A stretch of DNA of 64,000 nucleotides, from assembly GCF_900112025.1 (NCBI RefSeq), contig NZ_FOKL01000009.1, positions 186,001 through 250,000 on the forward strand, in the 5' to 3' direction. Positions 35,029 to 43,269 of this stretch are shown one piece after another; position 1 is the stretch's first letter, and each line of letters begins with the position of its first letter. Under the pieces are notes generated by a model. That model was not told where the DNA came from, ran no database searches, and saw only the letters and a program-made list of their open reading frames with translations. This DNA comes from Janthinobacterium sp. 344 (lineage in GTDB: Bacteria > Pseudomonadota > Gammaproteobacteria > Burkholderiales > Burkholderiaceae_D). Made by a program: the position numbers and the translations under genes.

Positions 35029-37074
35029 CTACACGCCCCAATTCTTCCGCAGCGCCTTTTCGAACTCCCCTGCCGGCAAGGGCCGCGAGAAGAGGTAGCC
35101 CTGCACTTCGTCGCAGCCCGAGCTCTTCAGGAAGGCCAGCTGCTCGGCCGTTTCCACGCCTTCCGCGATCACTTTATGGTGCAGCTGCTGGGCGATGCTG
35201 ATGATGGTGCTGGCGATGGCGCAGTCGCTGGCGTCGGTCGGGATGCCGGTGGTAAATGAGCGGTCGATTTTTAAGGTGTCGATGGGGAAGCGTTTCAGAT
35301 AAGACAGACTGGAATAACCGGTGCCGAAATCGTCCAGCGACAGGGCCACGCCCAGCGCCGTGATGCGGTCCATGATGCCGATGACCCTCTCGATGTTGTG
35401 CATCAGGGTGCTTTCCGTGATTTCCAGCTCCAGCCAGTCCGCTTCCAGGCCGTAGCGGGCCAGGGTTGCCGCCACCCTGGCCGGCAGGGCCGCCGTGAAT
35501 TCGCGGGCGGAAACGTTCACGGCCAGGCGGATGGGCGGCAGGCCGGCCCGTTTCCACGCCTGCGCCTGGGCGCAGGCCGCTTCCAGCACCCATTCGCCCA
35601 CTTGCACCACCAGGCCCGTCGATTCGGCCAGCGGGATGAATTCGCCGGGCGGGATCATGCCGTGCTGCGGGTGGTGCCAGCGCACCAGCGCTTCGGCGCC
35701 GATGATGCGGCCGCTCGTCAAGGCGTATTTCGGCTGGTAGTGCAGCAGCAGTTGCTGTTCGGACAGGGCCTGGCGCAAGCCCGTTTCCAGGCGCATGCGC
35801 GCCTGCATGCCCAAATTCATGTCCTGGCTGTAGAAGGCCACGCTTTCCGCTTCGCCGCCACTGTCCTGCTTGGCGCGGTACATGGCGATGTCGGCCAGGC
35901 GCAGCAGGGTTTCCGCATCCTGCCCGTCCTGCGGATACACGCTGATGCCGATGCTGGCGCCCACGCGCAGGTCGTGGCCTTCGATCAGGAACGGTTCCAC
36001 CAATGAGGCCAGCAGTTTCTGCGAGACCATGCTGGCCTCGAAATGCTGGCCGATATCGAACAGGCCGACGGCGAACTCGTCGCCGCCCAGGCGCGCCACC
36101 AGGTCCTGGTCGCGCAGGGCCTGGCGGAAGCGCAGCGACACTTGCCGCAGCAATTCGTCGCCGATGCGCCGGCCCAGGGTGTCGTTGATCAACTTAAAAC
36201 GGTTCAGGTCGATGAACAGCACGCAGCCGAGCATCTTGCTGCGCTGCGCCACGGAGAGGGCCTGGTCGACCAGCTTGGCCAGCAGGGTGCGGTTGGGCAG
36301 GCTCGTCAGCGGGTCGTAATACGCCAGGTGGTGCAAGCGCTCTTCAGCCAGCTTGCGTTCGGTGATATCCGTCAGGTAGGCGATGAGTCCGATGGGCTTG
36401 CCGTCCATGTCCTGCAGCGGCGACAGCGACAGGCTGGCCCAGAAGATCTCGCCCGATTTCTTCCGGCGCCGCACCTCCATCAATCGCCCGCCCTGCTCCA
36501 GGAAGGCATCGTGGAAGCCCGTGTCCTCGTCGTCGTACAGGAACAGGATGTTGCGGCCCACGGCTTCCACCGAGGTGTAGCCGAACAGCCGCTCGGCGCC
36601 CTTGTTCCAGCTGGTGATGTAGCCCGTCAAGTCCATGGTCAGCACGGATTCGTGCAGCTGGTCGAGGATTTGCGTCTGCTGCGCCAGCAAGGCTTCCACT
36701 TGCGCGTAGGCATGGGTCGAACGCTGCGCCAGCGAGTGCACTTGCAGCACGCCCGCCGTCAAGGATGCCAGGCTGGCCAGGTGGCGGCGGTCGGCGTCGT
36801 TGTACAACTTGCGGCCGGCCACGGCATAGTGGCCATAGCAATGGCCGTCGAAACTGACCTCCTGCAGCAAGGCGGGCGTGTCGCGCGCGAATGGCGCGGG
36901 AGGCTCGGCGGCGTCGGCGCTGGCCGCGGGCAGGAACTGACAATACGGGCTGGCCATCACGGCGCAGGCGATGCGGCCCAGTTCGGCCATCAGGGCGGGG
37001 CCGCGCAAACGCACGACGGCGTCGCACAGGGCGGCGCTATCACTGAGGTAATCCGACACCGGCAGCAAGGTCAT
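35029..37074 (-). CDS. PAS-GGDEF-EAL cyclic-di-GMP turnover protein
   Basis: About 681 residues. A GAF-like N-terminal region is followed by a PAS domain (about 135-255, [20 protein letters not shown]). The GGDEF domain has its signature intact (LGGDEF, about residue 327). The EAL domain has AEALVRW (about 460) and downstream [12 protein letters not shown]. Both signatures are intact, so it may make and degrade c-di-GMP, or one domain may be regulatory. No transmembrane helices are seen, so sensing is cytoplasmic. The start ATG at 37074 lies 1 nt after the stop of the HDOD gene, showing tight coupling. Confidence 0.93.
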   Translation of the reverse strand: MTLLPVSDYLSDSAALCDAVVRLRGPALMAELGRIACAVMASPYCQFLPAASADAAEPPAPFARDTPALLQEVSFDGHCYGHYAVAGRKLYNDADRRHLASLASLTAGVLQVHSLAQRSTHAYAQVEALLAQQTQILDQLHESVLTMDLTGYITSWNKGAERLFGYTSVEAVGRNILFLYDDEDTGFHDAFLEQGGRLMEVRRRKKSGEIFWASLSLSPLQDMDGKPIGLIAYLTDITERKLAEERLHHLAYYDPLTSLPNRTLLAKLVDQALSVAQRSKMLGCVLFIDLNRFKLINDTLGRRIGDELLRQVSLRFRQALRDQDLVARLGGDEFAVGLFDIGQHFEASMVSQKLLASLVEPFLIEGHDLRVGASIGISVYPQDGQDAETLLRLADIAMYRAKQDSGGEAESVAFYSQDMNLGMQARMRLETGLRQALSEQQLLLHYQPKYALTSGRIIGAEALVRWHHPQHGMIPPGEFIPLAESTGLVVQVGEWVLEAACAQAQAWKRAGLPPIRLAVNVSAREFTAALPARVAATLARYGLEADWLELEITESTLMHNIERVIGIMDRITALGVALSLDDFGTGYSSLSYLKRFPIDTLKIDRSFTTGIPTDASDCAIASTIISIAQQLHHKVIAEGVETAEQLAFLKSSGCDEVQGYLFSRPLPAGEFEKALRKNWGV

Positions 37075-37075
37075 G

Positions 37076-38248
37076 CTACAGATTCCGGCTGACCTGGATG
37101 GCCCACTGGTAAGCCTGCAGCAGGCTGCGCCAATAGGTTTCTCCATCGATGCCGGCGCGCTGCAAGCCTTCGGGGGGTGGCGCGGTGCTTTCCACCAGCG
37201 CCAGCAAGGTGCCCAGCTCGCCGCTGCGCTCGAGCAAGGCGGCGCTGACGGCGGGCGCCAGGTTCAGGCTGGCGATGATGTCCGGCATGGACATGCCCAG
37301 CAGGATGTCGAGCAGGGAAAACACGCCCGCCATGAAGGCCAGGTCCTGCGCGTCGCGGTCGCCGCCGCGCAGCTGGCACAGCGCTTCCATCTGCGCCGCG
37401 CGCACGGCCGCCAGCGGCAGCAGCGCGTGGATCTTGCCATCGTCTTGCTGGCGCGCATACAGCAGCAGTTGCAGCCAGCGCTGCAGCTGGCGCCGGCCCA
37501 GCAAGGTGATGGCCTGGCTGAAGCTGGTGATCGGCGCCGTGAAGCCGAAGGCCGCCGAATTGACCAGTTTTAATAGATGATAGCTGAGCGCTGGATCTTG
37601 CTTGAGCGGCACTTCCAGTTCATGCGCGTCGGCATCGCGGGCCAGCAAGCCCAGCAGCGCCAGCAGGCGCTTGCGCGACGTCGCATCCTCCGGCTCGCTT
37701 TGCTGGCGCGCATGGTGCAAGGCGTAGTCGCCGGCGAACCAGCTCACGCCCAGCTCGTGTAAGGCAGCAAGACGCTGTGCGTCGCCGATGTTGTAGGCCA
37801 GGTGCGGACCGGGCAGCGGCAGCAATTGATACAGACCCGGCAGTTCTCCGGCCGCGTCGATGGCGAGCGCGCGCGCCTCGACCTGCGCCGCCGTCACGGG
37901 ACCGGCGCCAGGCCCGTCAAGGATGATGCGGTAGCCGGCGTCGCGCCATTGCTGGCATTTCTTTTGAATCTGCTGGTCGCCGGCAAAGCTGGCCGGCAAA
38001 CGGAAAATGGTGCGCCGCGGCGCCAGTTGCGCCAGCAGGGCCTCGTCCACGTCGTGCGGATCGGCCAGGGGAATGATGCAATCGAGTGGCGCCAGGAAAG
38101 CGTAGACATCGGCGGCAGCCAGCGCCGCCATGAGCGGCGCCGTCGATGGCTGCGGGCCATGCAAGGTGACAGCGACCCACTCGTTATGAGCATTGGCAAC
38201 TGCTTGTAATCCCACCAAAGGAAACAGGTTTGATTCAGACGCTGACAT
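37076..38248 (-). CDS. HDOD-domain signalling protein
   Basis: A 390-residue protein. The C-terminal half (from about residue 185) is an HDOD domain ([20 protein letters not shown], then [20 protein letters not shown]), a catalytically dead relative of HD phosphohydrolases. The N-terminal part looks like a degenerate EAL-type barrel with no EAL motif. Such YuxH-like proteins act as scaffolds in c-di-GMP circuits. I used ATG 38248 (MSASESN); the upstream frame is not typical. It is the first gene of a two-gene operon with the PAS-GGDEF-EAL protein. Confidence 0.85.
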   Translation of the reverse strand: MSASESNLFPLVGLQAVANAHNEWVAVTLHGPQPSTAPLMAALAAADVYAFLAPLDCIIPLADPHDVDEALLAQLAPRRTIFRLPASFAGDQQIQKKCQQWRDAGYRIILDGPGAGPVTAAQVEARALAIDAAGELPGLYQLLPLPGPHLAYNIGDAQRLAALHELGVSWFAGDYALHHARQQSEPEDATSRKRLLALLGLLARDADAHELEVPLKQDPALSYHLLKLVNSAAFGFTAPITSFSQAITLLGRRQLQRWLQLLLYARQQDDGKIHALLPLAAVRAAQMEALCQLRGGDRDAQDLAFMAGVFSLLDILLGMSMPDIIASLNLAPAVSAALLERSGELGTLLALVESTAPPPEGLQRAGIDGETYWRSLLQAYQWAIQVSRNL

Positions 38249-38417
38249 CGGTATCTCAGTGTGGGTAGGGCGCCATAGTAAATAAACTGACCAGCATTGG
38301 CAACCCTGGCCCGACAGGGATGCCATTTCGACAGCGAAGAATCATTCTATCTGAATCTCACCCGCGAAACAGTTTAATATTGGCAATAAATGTTCAAAAA
38401 AAACATTCTCCCGGAAG

Positions 38418-38436
38418 ACCCGCCTGCCATGCGGGT
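38418..38436 (-). terminator. Hairpin after the LuxR-type regulator gene
   Basis: ACCCGC pairs with GCGGGT around a 7-nt loop, 34 nt beyond the 38471 stop on the minus strand. A run of eight T follows about 20 nt later rather than directly, so confidence is limited. Confidence 0.45.
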
Positions 38437-38470
38437 TTGAAAAAAACACCGTGTTGCGCGCGGCGCCCTG

Positions 38471-39097
38471 TCAAGCGCCCCCATGCGCGTGCTCGACCGC
38501 ATATTTGATCAATTCCGCCTGCCCTTCGATGCCCAGCTTGCGCTTGATGTTCAGGCGATGTGTTTCCACCGTGCGCACGCTCAGGTCCAGTTCGCGGGCG
38601 ATCTGCTTGTTCGACTGGCCCGCCGCGATGTGCTGCAGCACTTGCTGCTCGCGCGTGGTGAGGAAGGAATCGTGCACTTGCGGACGCAACAGCTGCCGCG
38701 CCAGGGCCGCGCTGTAATAGATGCCGCCGGACATCACCGTCTCGATGGCAAAGACGATATCTTTCCCTGGAGCATCCTTGAGCACATAGCCGCGCGCCCC
38801 CGCCTGCAGGGCCTGCGACACGTATTCGAGCTTGTCGTGCATGGACAGGATCAGTACGGCGATCTGCGGGAACGCCTGCTTGAACAGCGCCGTCGCTTCA
38901 ATCCCATTCGTGCCGCGCATGTTGATGTCCATCAGCACCAGGTCCACCTGGTGCAGGCGCGCCTGGGCCAGCGCTTCGTCGGCGCCGCCCGCCTCGGCCA
39001 CCACGTCGAAATGCGCCACCGCTTCCAGGCGCGCGCGCAAGCCGTCGCGCACCAGGGGGTGGTCGTCCACCAGCAGGATGTTGATCGTCTCGGTCAT
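38471..39097 (-). CDS. NarL/FixJ-type response regulator
   Basis: A 208-residue protein with a receiver domain (ILLVDDHPLVRDGLRARLEA; phospho-acceptor Asp in VLMDINMRGTNG, about residue 56; conserved Lys in GYVLKDAPG) and a LuxR-type helix-turn-helix (LTTREQQVLQHIAAGQSNKQ, then IARELDLSVRTVETHRLNIK). It is encoded 11 nt after the histidine kinase gene, so the two form a pair. The kinase sits divergent from cstA, the most likely target. Confidence 0.95.
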   Translation of the reverse strand: MTETINILLVDDHPLVRDGLRARLEAVAHFDVVAEAGGADEALAQARLHQVDLVLMDINMRGTNGIEATALFKQAFPQIAVLILSMHDKLEYVSQALQAGARGYVLKDAPGKDIVFAIETVMSGGIYYSAALARQLLRPQVHDSFLTTREQQVLQHIAAGQSNKQIARELDLSVRTVETHRLNIKRKLGIEGQAELIKYAVEHAHGGA

Positions 39098-39108
39098 GGT
39101 TCTCTATA

Positions 39109-40479
39109 TTAATGTGTGGAAGGAAGCCCGAGCCGCGCCAGCACCAGGGTGCCGGCCGGCGAGGACGTGATGTGCAGGCTGCCGCCGATGGCTTCCATGC
39201 GTTCCGTCATGTTGCGCAGTCCGATGCCGCGCTGCGGATGCAGGGCGATGCCGTCGAGGTCGAAGCCGCTGCCATTATCCTGGATGCGCAACTCAACCGC
39301 CTTGCCCGCTTCGTGCAGGCTGACGTCGACGGCGCTGGCATGCGCATGGCGCTCGCTGTTCGTCAGCGCTTCCTGGGCAATGCGGAACAGCACGGTATTC
39401 ACCATGTCCGGCAAGCCTTCGCCCGCGGTGGCCGGGCTGGCGGTGAAGCTGGCCTGCGCGCTGCTGCTGTCATTGAATTCATGCACCAAATGGTCGAGCG
39501 CGGCGGCCAGGCCCAGGTCGTCGAGGATGGCCGGGCGCAGGTTGTGCGAAATGCGCCGCACTTCACCCAGCACCTTGTTCAGCTGTTCGGCGGCACGCTC
39601 GAAGGTGACCGGCGCCTTTTCCTGTTGCTCGGCAGTACCGCCCAGGCGCGCGATGCCCGCCTCGATCTGCAGCTTGATCGACACCAGCCACTGGCTGATG
39701 CCGTCATGCAAATCGCGCGACAGCCGCGCCCGCTCTTCCTCCTGCGATTCCACCACGCGCTGCGCCAGCACTTTCAGCTTGGCATCGGCGACGCGCAATT
39801 CGCGCAAGTTCAGCACGAGGCCGCAGGCGCCCACCAGCAGCGAGCCGAGGATGGCGATGCCGGCGATCAGCTCCATGGTGGAACGGATATTGCGCGACTG
39901 CTGCGCGTCGACCTGGGCCAGCGCCTGGTCCACGTCATCCATGTAGATGCCGGTGCCCATCATCCAGCCCCACTCCGGCATCAGGATCACATAGCCGAGC
40001 TTGGGCGCGGACTTGTTGCTCGACGGCTTGATCCAGTTGTAGCGCTCGAAACCGCCGCCGCTCTTCGCCCGCTGCATCAGGCGCTGGATGGTCAGATTGC
40101 CTTCCGCGTCGCGCAACTCCCACAGGTTCTGTCCCACCAGCTCGGGCTGGCGCGGATGCATCAGCGACTTGCCCTGCAAATCGTAGATGAAGAAATAGCC
40201 GTCGTCGCCATAGCTGAGCGAGGCGAGGATGCGCTTGGCTTCTTCTTGCGTAGCGGCATCCTTGCGCCCCGAACCATATAACGAGGCGATGGAATGGCTG
40301 GCCAGGGTCACGTAATGCTTGAGTTCGGCTTCCTTGCTGGCCAGGTACGCTTGCTGGATGGTGGCGCGCTGCTGCTCGGCCAGGGTATTCGCCTGGTGCC
40401 GCACGGCAAAGGCGATGGCGCACAGGGCCAGGATCAGCGGCGTGAGGGCCAGGAAGATGACTTTCTGTCTGAGTTTCAT
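39109..40479 (-). CDS. Cache-domain sensor histidine kinase (NarX-like HisKA_3)
   Basis: A 456-residue inner-membrane kinase. TM1 is at residues 7-25 (VIFLALTPLILALCAIAFAV). A periplasmic single-cache domain follows (DDGYFFIYDLQGKSLMHPRQ through PEWGWMMGTGIYMDDVDQAL), of the sCache_2 type that binds small organic acids. TM2 is near 200-220. The dimerisation helix is in ESQEEERARLSRDLHDGISQ with the phospho-histidine in RDLHD, and an HATPase follows (NSERHAHASAV and GIGLRNMTERMEA). I chose ATG 40479; the longer frame is not membrane-like. It is paired with the LuxR regulator and divergent from cstA. Confidence 0.93.
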   Translation of the reverse strand: MKLRQKVIFLALTPLILALCAIAFAVRHQANTLAEQQRATIQQAYLASKEAELKHYVTLASHSIASLYGSGRKDAATQEEAKRILASLSYGDDGYFFIYDLQGKSLMHPRQPELVGQNLWELRDAEGNLTIQRLMQRAKSGGGFERYNWIKPSSNKSAPKLGYVILMPEWGWMMGTGIYMDDVDQALAQVDAQQSRNIRSTMELIAGIAILGSLLVGACGLVLNLRELRVADAKLKVLAQRVVESQEEERARLSRDLHDGISQWLVSIKLQIEAGIARLGGTAEQQEKAPVTFERAAEQLNKVLGEVRRISHNLRPAILDDLGLAAALDHLVHEFNDSSSAQASFTASPATAGEGLPDMVNTVLFRIAQEALTNSERHAHASAVDVSLHEAGKAVELRIQDNGSGFDLDGIALHPQRGIGLRNMTERMEAIGGSLHITSSPAGTLVLARLGLPSTH

Positions 40480-40550
40480 GGCCTGGCGCGCTCCGGCGGC
40501 GTCGATACGGGTGGAAATGCGTGATTTTACGTCGCGGCGCGCCGATTGGT

Positions 40551-40582
40551 CTGCGTAGTAATACTGAGCGTTACTGCGTAGT
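40551..40582. promoter_or_regulatory. Direct 9-bp repeat between the kinase and cstA genes
   Basis: CTGCGTAGT occurs at 40551-40559 and 40574-40582, 23 bp apart (about two helical turns), in the divergent intergenic region. Between them AGTAA and TTACT form an inverted pair. Possibly the response-regulator site controlling cstA. Confidence 0.45.
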
Positions 40583-40726
40583 GCTGCGCTTGCCACGATT
40601 ATACGGTTCCTGAATACTAGCCATAAGCTGCGGACACACCGAACAGGCATATGCAAACTGGCGACGACCAGGCTCCGCGGCACACATCATCGCACGGCAC
40701 AGCGCCCGTCAATCTCTGGAGGAAGC

Positions 40727-42787
40727 ATGAACCGCATTTTCAAACAACTGGGTTGGGCAGCGCTTGCGCTGGCCGGCGCCGGTTCCCTGGGCGTCGTCGC
40801 CCTGCAACGTGGCGAACCGATCAGCGCGATCTGGATCGTCATCGCCGCCGTCTGCGTCTACCTGATCGCCTACCGCTTCTACAGCCTGTTCATCGCCGAC
40901 AAGGTGCTGGGCCTGGACCCGCGCCGCATGACGCCCGCCTTCCAGCACAACGATGGCCTGGACCACGTGCCGACGAATAAATATGTGCTGTTCGGCCACC
41001 ATTTCGCGGCGATCGCCGGCGCCGGCCCGCTGGTCGGCCCCGTGCTGGCCGCGCAGATGGGCTATTTGCCCGGCATGCTGTGGATCCTGGCGGGCGTGGT
41101 GTTTGCCGGCGCCGTGCAGGATTTCATCGTGCTGTTCATTTCCATGCGCCGCGACGGCCGCTCCCTGGGCGACCTGATCAAGGCTGAACTGGGCGAAATC
41201 CCCGGCATGATCGCCCTGCTGGGCTGCTTCATGATCATGGTCATCATCCTGGCCGTGCTGGCACTGATCGTCGTCAAGGCGCTGACCGGTTCGCCATGGG
41301 GCAGCTTCACCGTGATGGCGACGATTCCCATCGCCCTGTTCATGGGCGTGTACTCGCGCTTCATCCGCGTGGGCCGCATCGGCGAAATTTCCATCATCGG
41401 CTTCGTGCTGCTGATGCTGGCCATCATCGGCGGCCAGTACGTGCAGGAACACGCCGTGCTGGGCCCGATGTTCACGTTCACGGGCACGGAACTGACGTGG
41501 ATGCTGATCGGCTACGGCTTCATCGCCTCCGTCCTGCCCGTGTGGCTGCTGCTGGCGCCGCGCGACTACCTGTCCACTTTCCTCAAGATCGGCACCATCC
41601 TGGGGCTGGCCATCGGCATCATCGTCGTCGCGCCGTACCTGAAAATGCCGGCCATGACCAAGTTCATCGACGGCTCCGGCCCCGTCTGGTCGGGCAATCT
41701 GTTCCCCTTCCTGTTCATCACCATCGCCTGCGGCGCCGTGTCCGGCTTCCACGCCCTGATTTCCTCGGGCACCACGCCGAAGATGATAGAAAACGAAAGC
41801 CACGCCCGCTTCATCGGCTATGGCGCCATGCTGATGGAATCGTTTGTCGCCATCATGGCCCTGGTGGCCGCCTCGACCATCGAGCCAGGCATCTATTTCG
41901 CCATGAACAGCCCGGCCGCCCTGATCGGCACCACGGCGGAATCGGCCGCACAGGCCATCTCGCAGTGGGGCTTCTATGTGACGCCGGAAATGCTGACGCA
42001 AACGGCCAAGGACGTTGGCGAGCACAGCATCATCTCGCGCGCCGGCGGCGCCCCGACCCTGGCCGTCGGCATGGCGCAGATCCTCTCCGGCGCGATCGGC
42101 GGCAAGGCCATGATGGCCTTCTGGTACCACTTCGCCATCCTGTTCGAAGCGCTGTTCATCCTGACGGCCGTCGATGCGGGTACGCGCGCCGGCCGCTTCA
42201 TGCTGCAGGATTTGCTGGGCAGCTTCGTCCCAAGCTTGAAACAGACGGAAAACGTCATCGCCAACCTGCTGGCCACGGGCCTGTGCGTGGCGGCCTGGGG
42301 CTATTTCCTGTACCAGGGCGTGGTCGACCCGCTGGGCGGCATCAACACCTTGTGGCCGCTGTTCGGCATCGCCAACCAGATGCTGGCCGCCATCGCGCTG
42401 ATCCTCGGCACCTGCGTGCTGTTCAAGATGAAGCGCGGCCAGTACGCGTGGGTGACGATCCTGCCGACGATCTGGCTGCTGCTGTGCACCTTGACGGCGG
42501 GCTGGCAAAAGATTTTCGATGCCAACCCGCGCGTGGGTTTCCTCGCGCATGCGAAGAAATACTCGGCGGCATTGGATGAAGGCACGCTGCTGGCGCCGGC
42601 CAAGTCGGTGGCGCAGATGCAGCAGATCATCTTCAACGATTACCTGGACGCCGGCCTGGCCGCCTTCTTCGTGGTGGTGGTGGTCAGCGTGCTGTTCTTC
42701 GGCATCCGCACGATTTTGAAGGCGCGCGCCGACAGCCGTCCGAGCACCAAGGAAACGCCGTTCCAGGCCATGCCCACGGTGCAATGA
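40727..42787 (+). CDS. cstA: CstA-family pyruvate/peptide transporter
   Basis: A 686-residue polytopic inner-membrane protein. CstA and its paralogue BtsT import pyruvate (and earlier work linked CstA to peptides) under carbon starvation. Characteristic stretches are GLDHVPTNKYVLFGHHFAAI and AGAGPLVGPVLAAQMGYLPG near the N-terminus, FHALISSGTTPKMIENESHA in the middle, and LWPLFGIANQMLAAIALILG. GGAGGA lies 6 nt upstream of the ATG. The adjacent cache-domain kinase and LuxR regulator probably sense an organic acid and control it, by analogy with BtsSR/BtsT in E. coli. It overlaps the YbdD-type gene by 4 nt. Confidence 0.94.
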   Translation: MNRIFKQLGWAALALAGAGSLGVVALQRGEPISAIWIVIAAVCVYLIAYRFYSLFIADKVLGLDPRRMTPAFQHNDGLDHVPTNKYVLFGHHFAAIAGAGPLVGPVLAAQMGYLPGMLWILAGVVFAGAVQDFIVLFISMRRDGRSLGDLIKAELGEIPGMIALLGCFMIMVIILAVLALIVVKALTGSPWGSFTVMATIPIALFMGVYSRFIRVGRIGEISIIGFVLLMLAIIGGQYVQEHAVLGPMFTFTGTELTWMLIGYGFIASVLPVWLLLAPRDYLSTFLKIGTILGLAIGIIVVAPYLKMPAMTKFIDGSGPVWSGNLFPFLFITIACGAVSGFHALISSGTTPKMIENESHARFIGYGAMLMESFVAIMALVAASTIEPGIYFAMNSPAALIGTTAESAAQAISQWGFYVTPEMLTQTAKDVGEHSIISRAGGAPTLAVGMAQILSGAIGGKAMMAFWYHFAILFEALFILTAVDAGTRAGRFMLQDLLGSFVPSLKQTENVIANLLATGLCVAAWGYFLYQGVVDPLGGINTLWPLFGIANQMLAAIALILGTCVLFKMKRGQYAWVTILPTIWLLLCTLTAGWQKIFDANPRVGFLAHAKKYSAALDEGTLLAPAKSVAQMQQIIFNDYLDAGLAAFFVVVVVSVLFFGIRTILKARADSRPSTKETPFQAMPTVQ

Positions 42788-42987
42788 TGATCGATGAAAT
42801 CATCAAGGCGGGACGGTATCTGGGGCAAAGCATGCGCCTCATGTGCGGCTTGCCCGAGTACGACACCTACGTGGCGCACCGGGAAGTGACCCATCCCGGC
42901 GAGCCGATGATGACGTATGAAGAGTTCTTCCGCGAGCGGCAGGAAGCCCGTTACGGCGGGGCCGGCAAGCGCGGCGGCTGCTGCTAA
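42784..42987 (+). CDS. YbdD/YjiX-family small protein
   Basis: A 67-residue protein whose ATG overlaps the cstA stop (ATGA). The family occurs almost always next to cstA or btsT. The conserved core is GQSMRLMCGLPEYDTYVAHR, followed by HPGEPMMTYEEFFRERQEAR and a cysteine-ended tail (KRGGCC). The function is not established; it is thought to support the transporter. The translational overlap fits a fixed stoichiometry. Confidence 0.93.
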   Translation: MMIDEIIKAGRYLGQSMRLMCGLPEYDTYVAHREVTHPGEPMMTYEEFFRERQEARYGGAGKRGGCC

Positions 42988-43003
42988 GTCCAGCGGCTGC
43001 GAC

Positions 43004-43029
43004 GGGGTCAGACCCTTGGGTCTGACCCC
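43004..43029. repeat. REP-like palindrome, copy 1
   Basis: GGGGTCAGACCC (43004-43015), TT, GGGTCTGACCCC (43018-43029): perfect 12-bp arms. The same arms occur at 49425-49451 and 54416-54479. It lies 17 nt after the YbdD-type stop, so it may also act as a transcript end. Confidence 0.9.
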
Positions 43030-43073
43030 AGCTGTTCAGGGGTTAGTTTTCATACCCCCCCACAGCAAATACT

Positions 43074-43120
43074 GGGGTCAGTCCCTGCGGGATCGACATG
43101 TGCCCCATTGGGGCACATGT
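43074..43120. repeat. Degenerate REP half and a second perfect palindrome
   Basis: GGGGTCAGTCCC (43074-43085) resembles one arm of the 12-bp family. It is followed by ACATGTGCCCC, ATT, GGGGCACATGT (43096-43120), a perfect 11-bp inverted repeat. The 43000-43140 stretch is therefore a compound palindromic block between the cstA pair and the hybrid kinase. Confidence 0.8.
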
Positions 43121-43269
43121 CCCCACAGGGTCCGCCCCCGGCCTTATTTAGTTCCCCTCCCCTCTCCTCCCTTAGACCCACATCAACATCGTGATGTGTC
43201 TTCGCGTCTATATTTTTCCAGTAGGAATTAAAAAACAGTCAACGGGTCGACCGGGGAAGCGCCGCCACC

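Noticed and set aside
40709-42784. Long minus-strand frame opposite cstA
   Set aside because: Low-complexity His/Gln/Asp-rich shadow of cstA.
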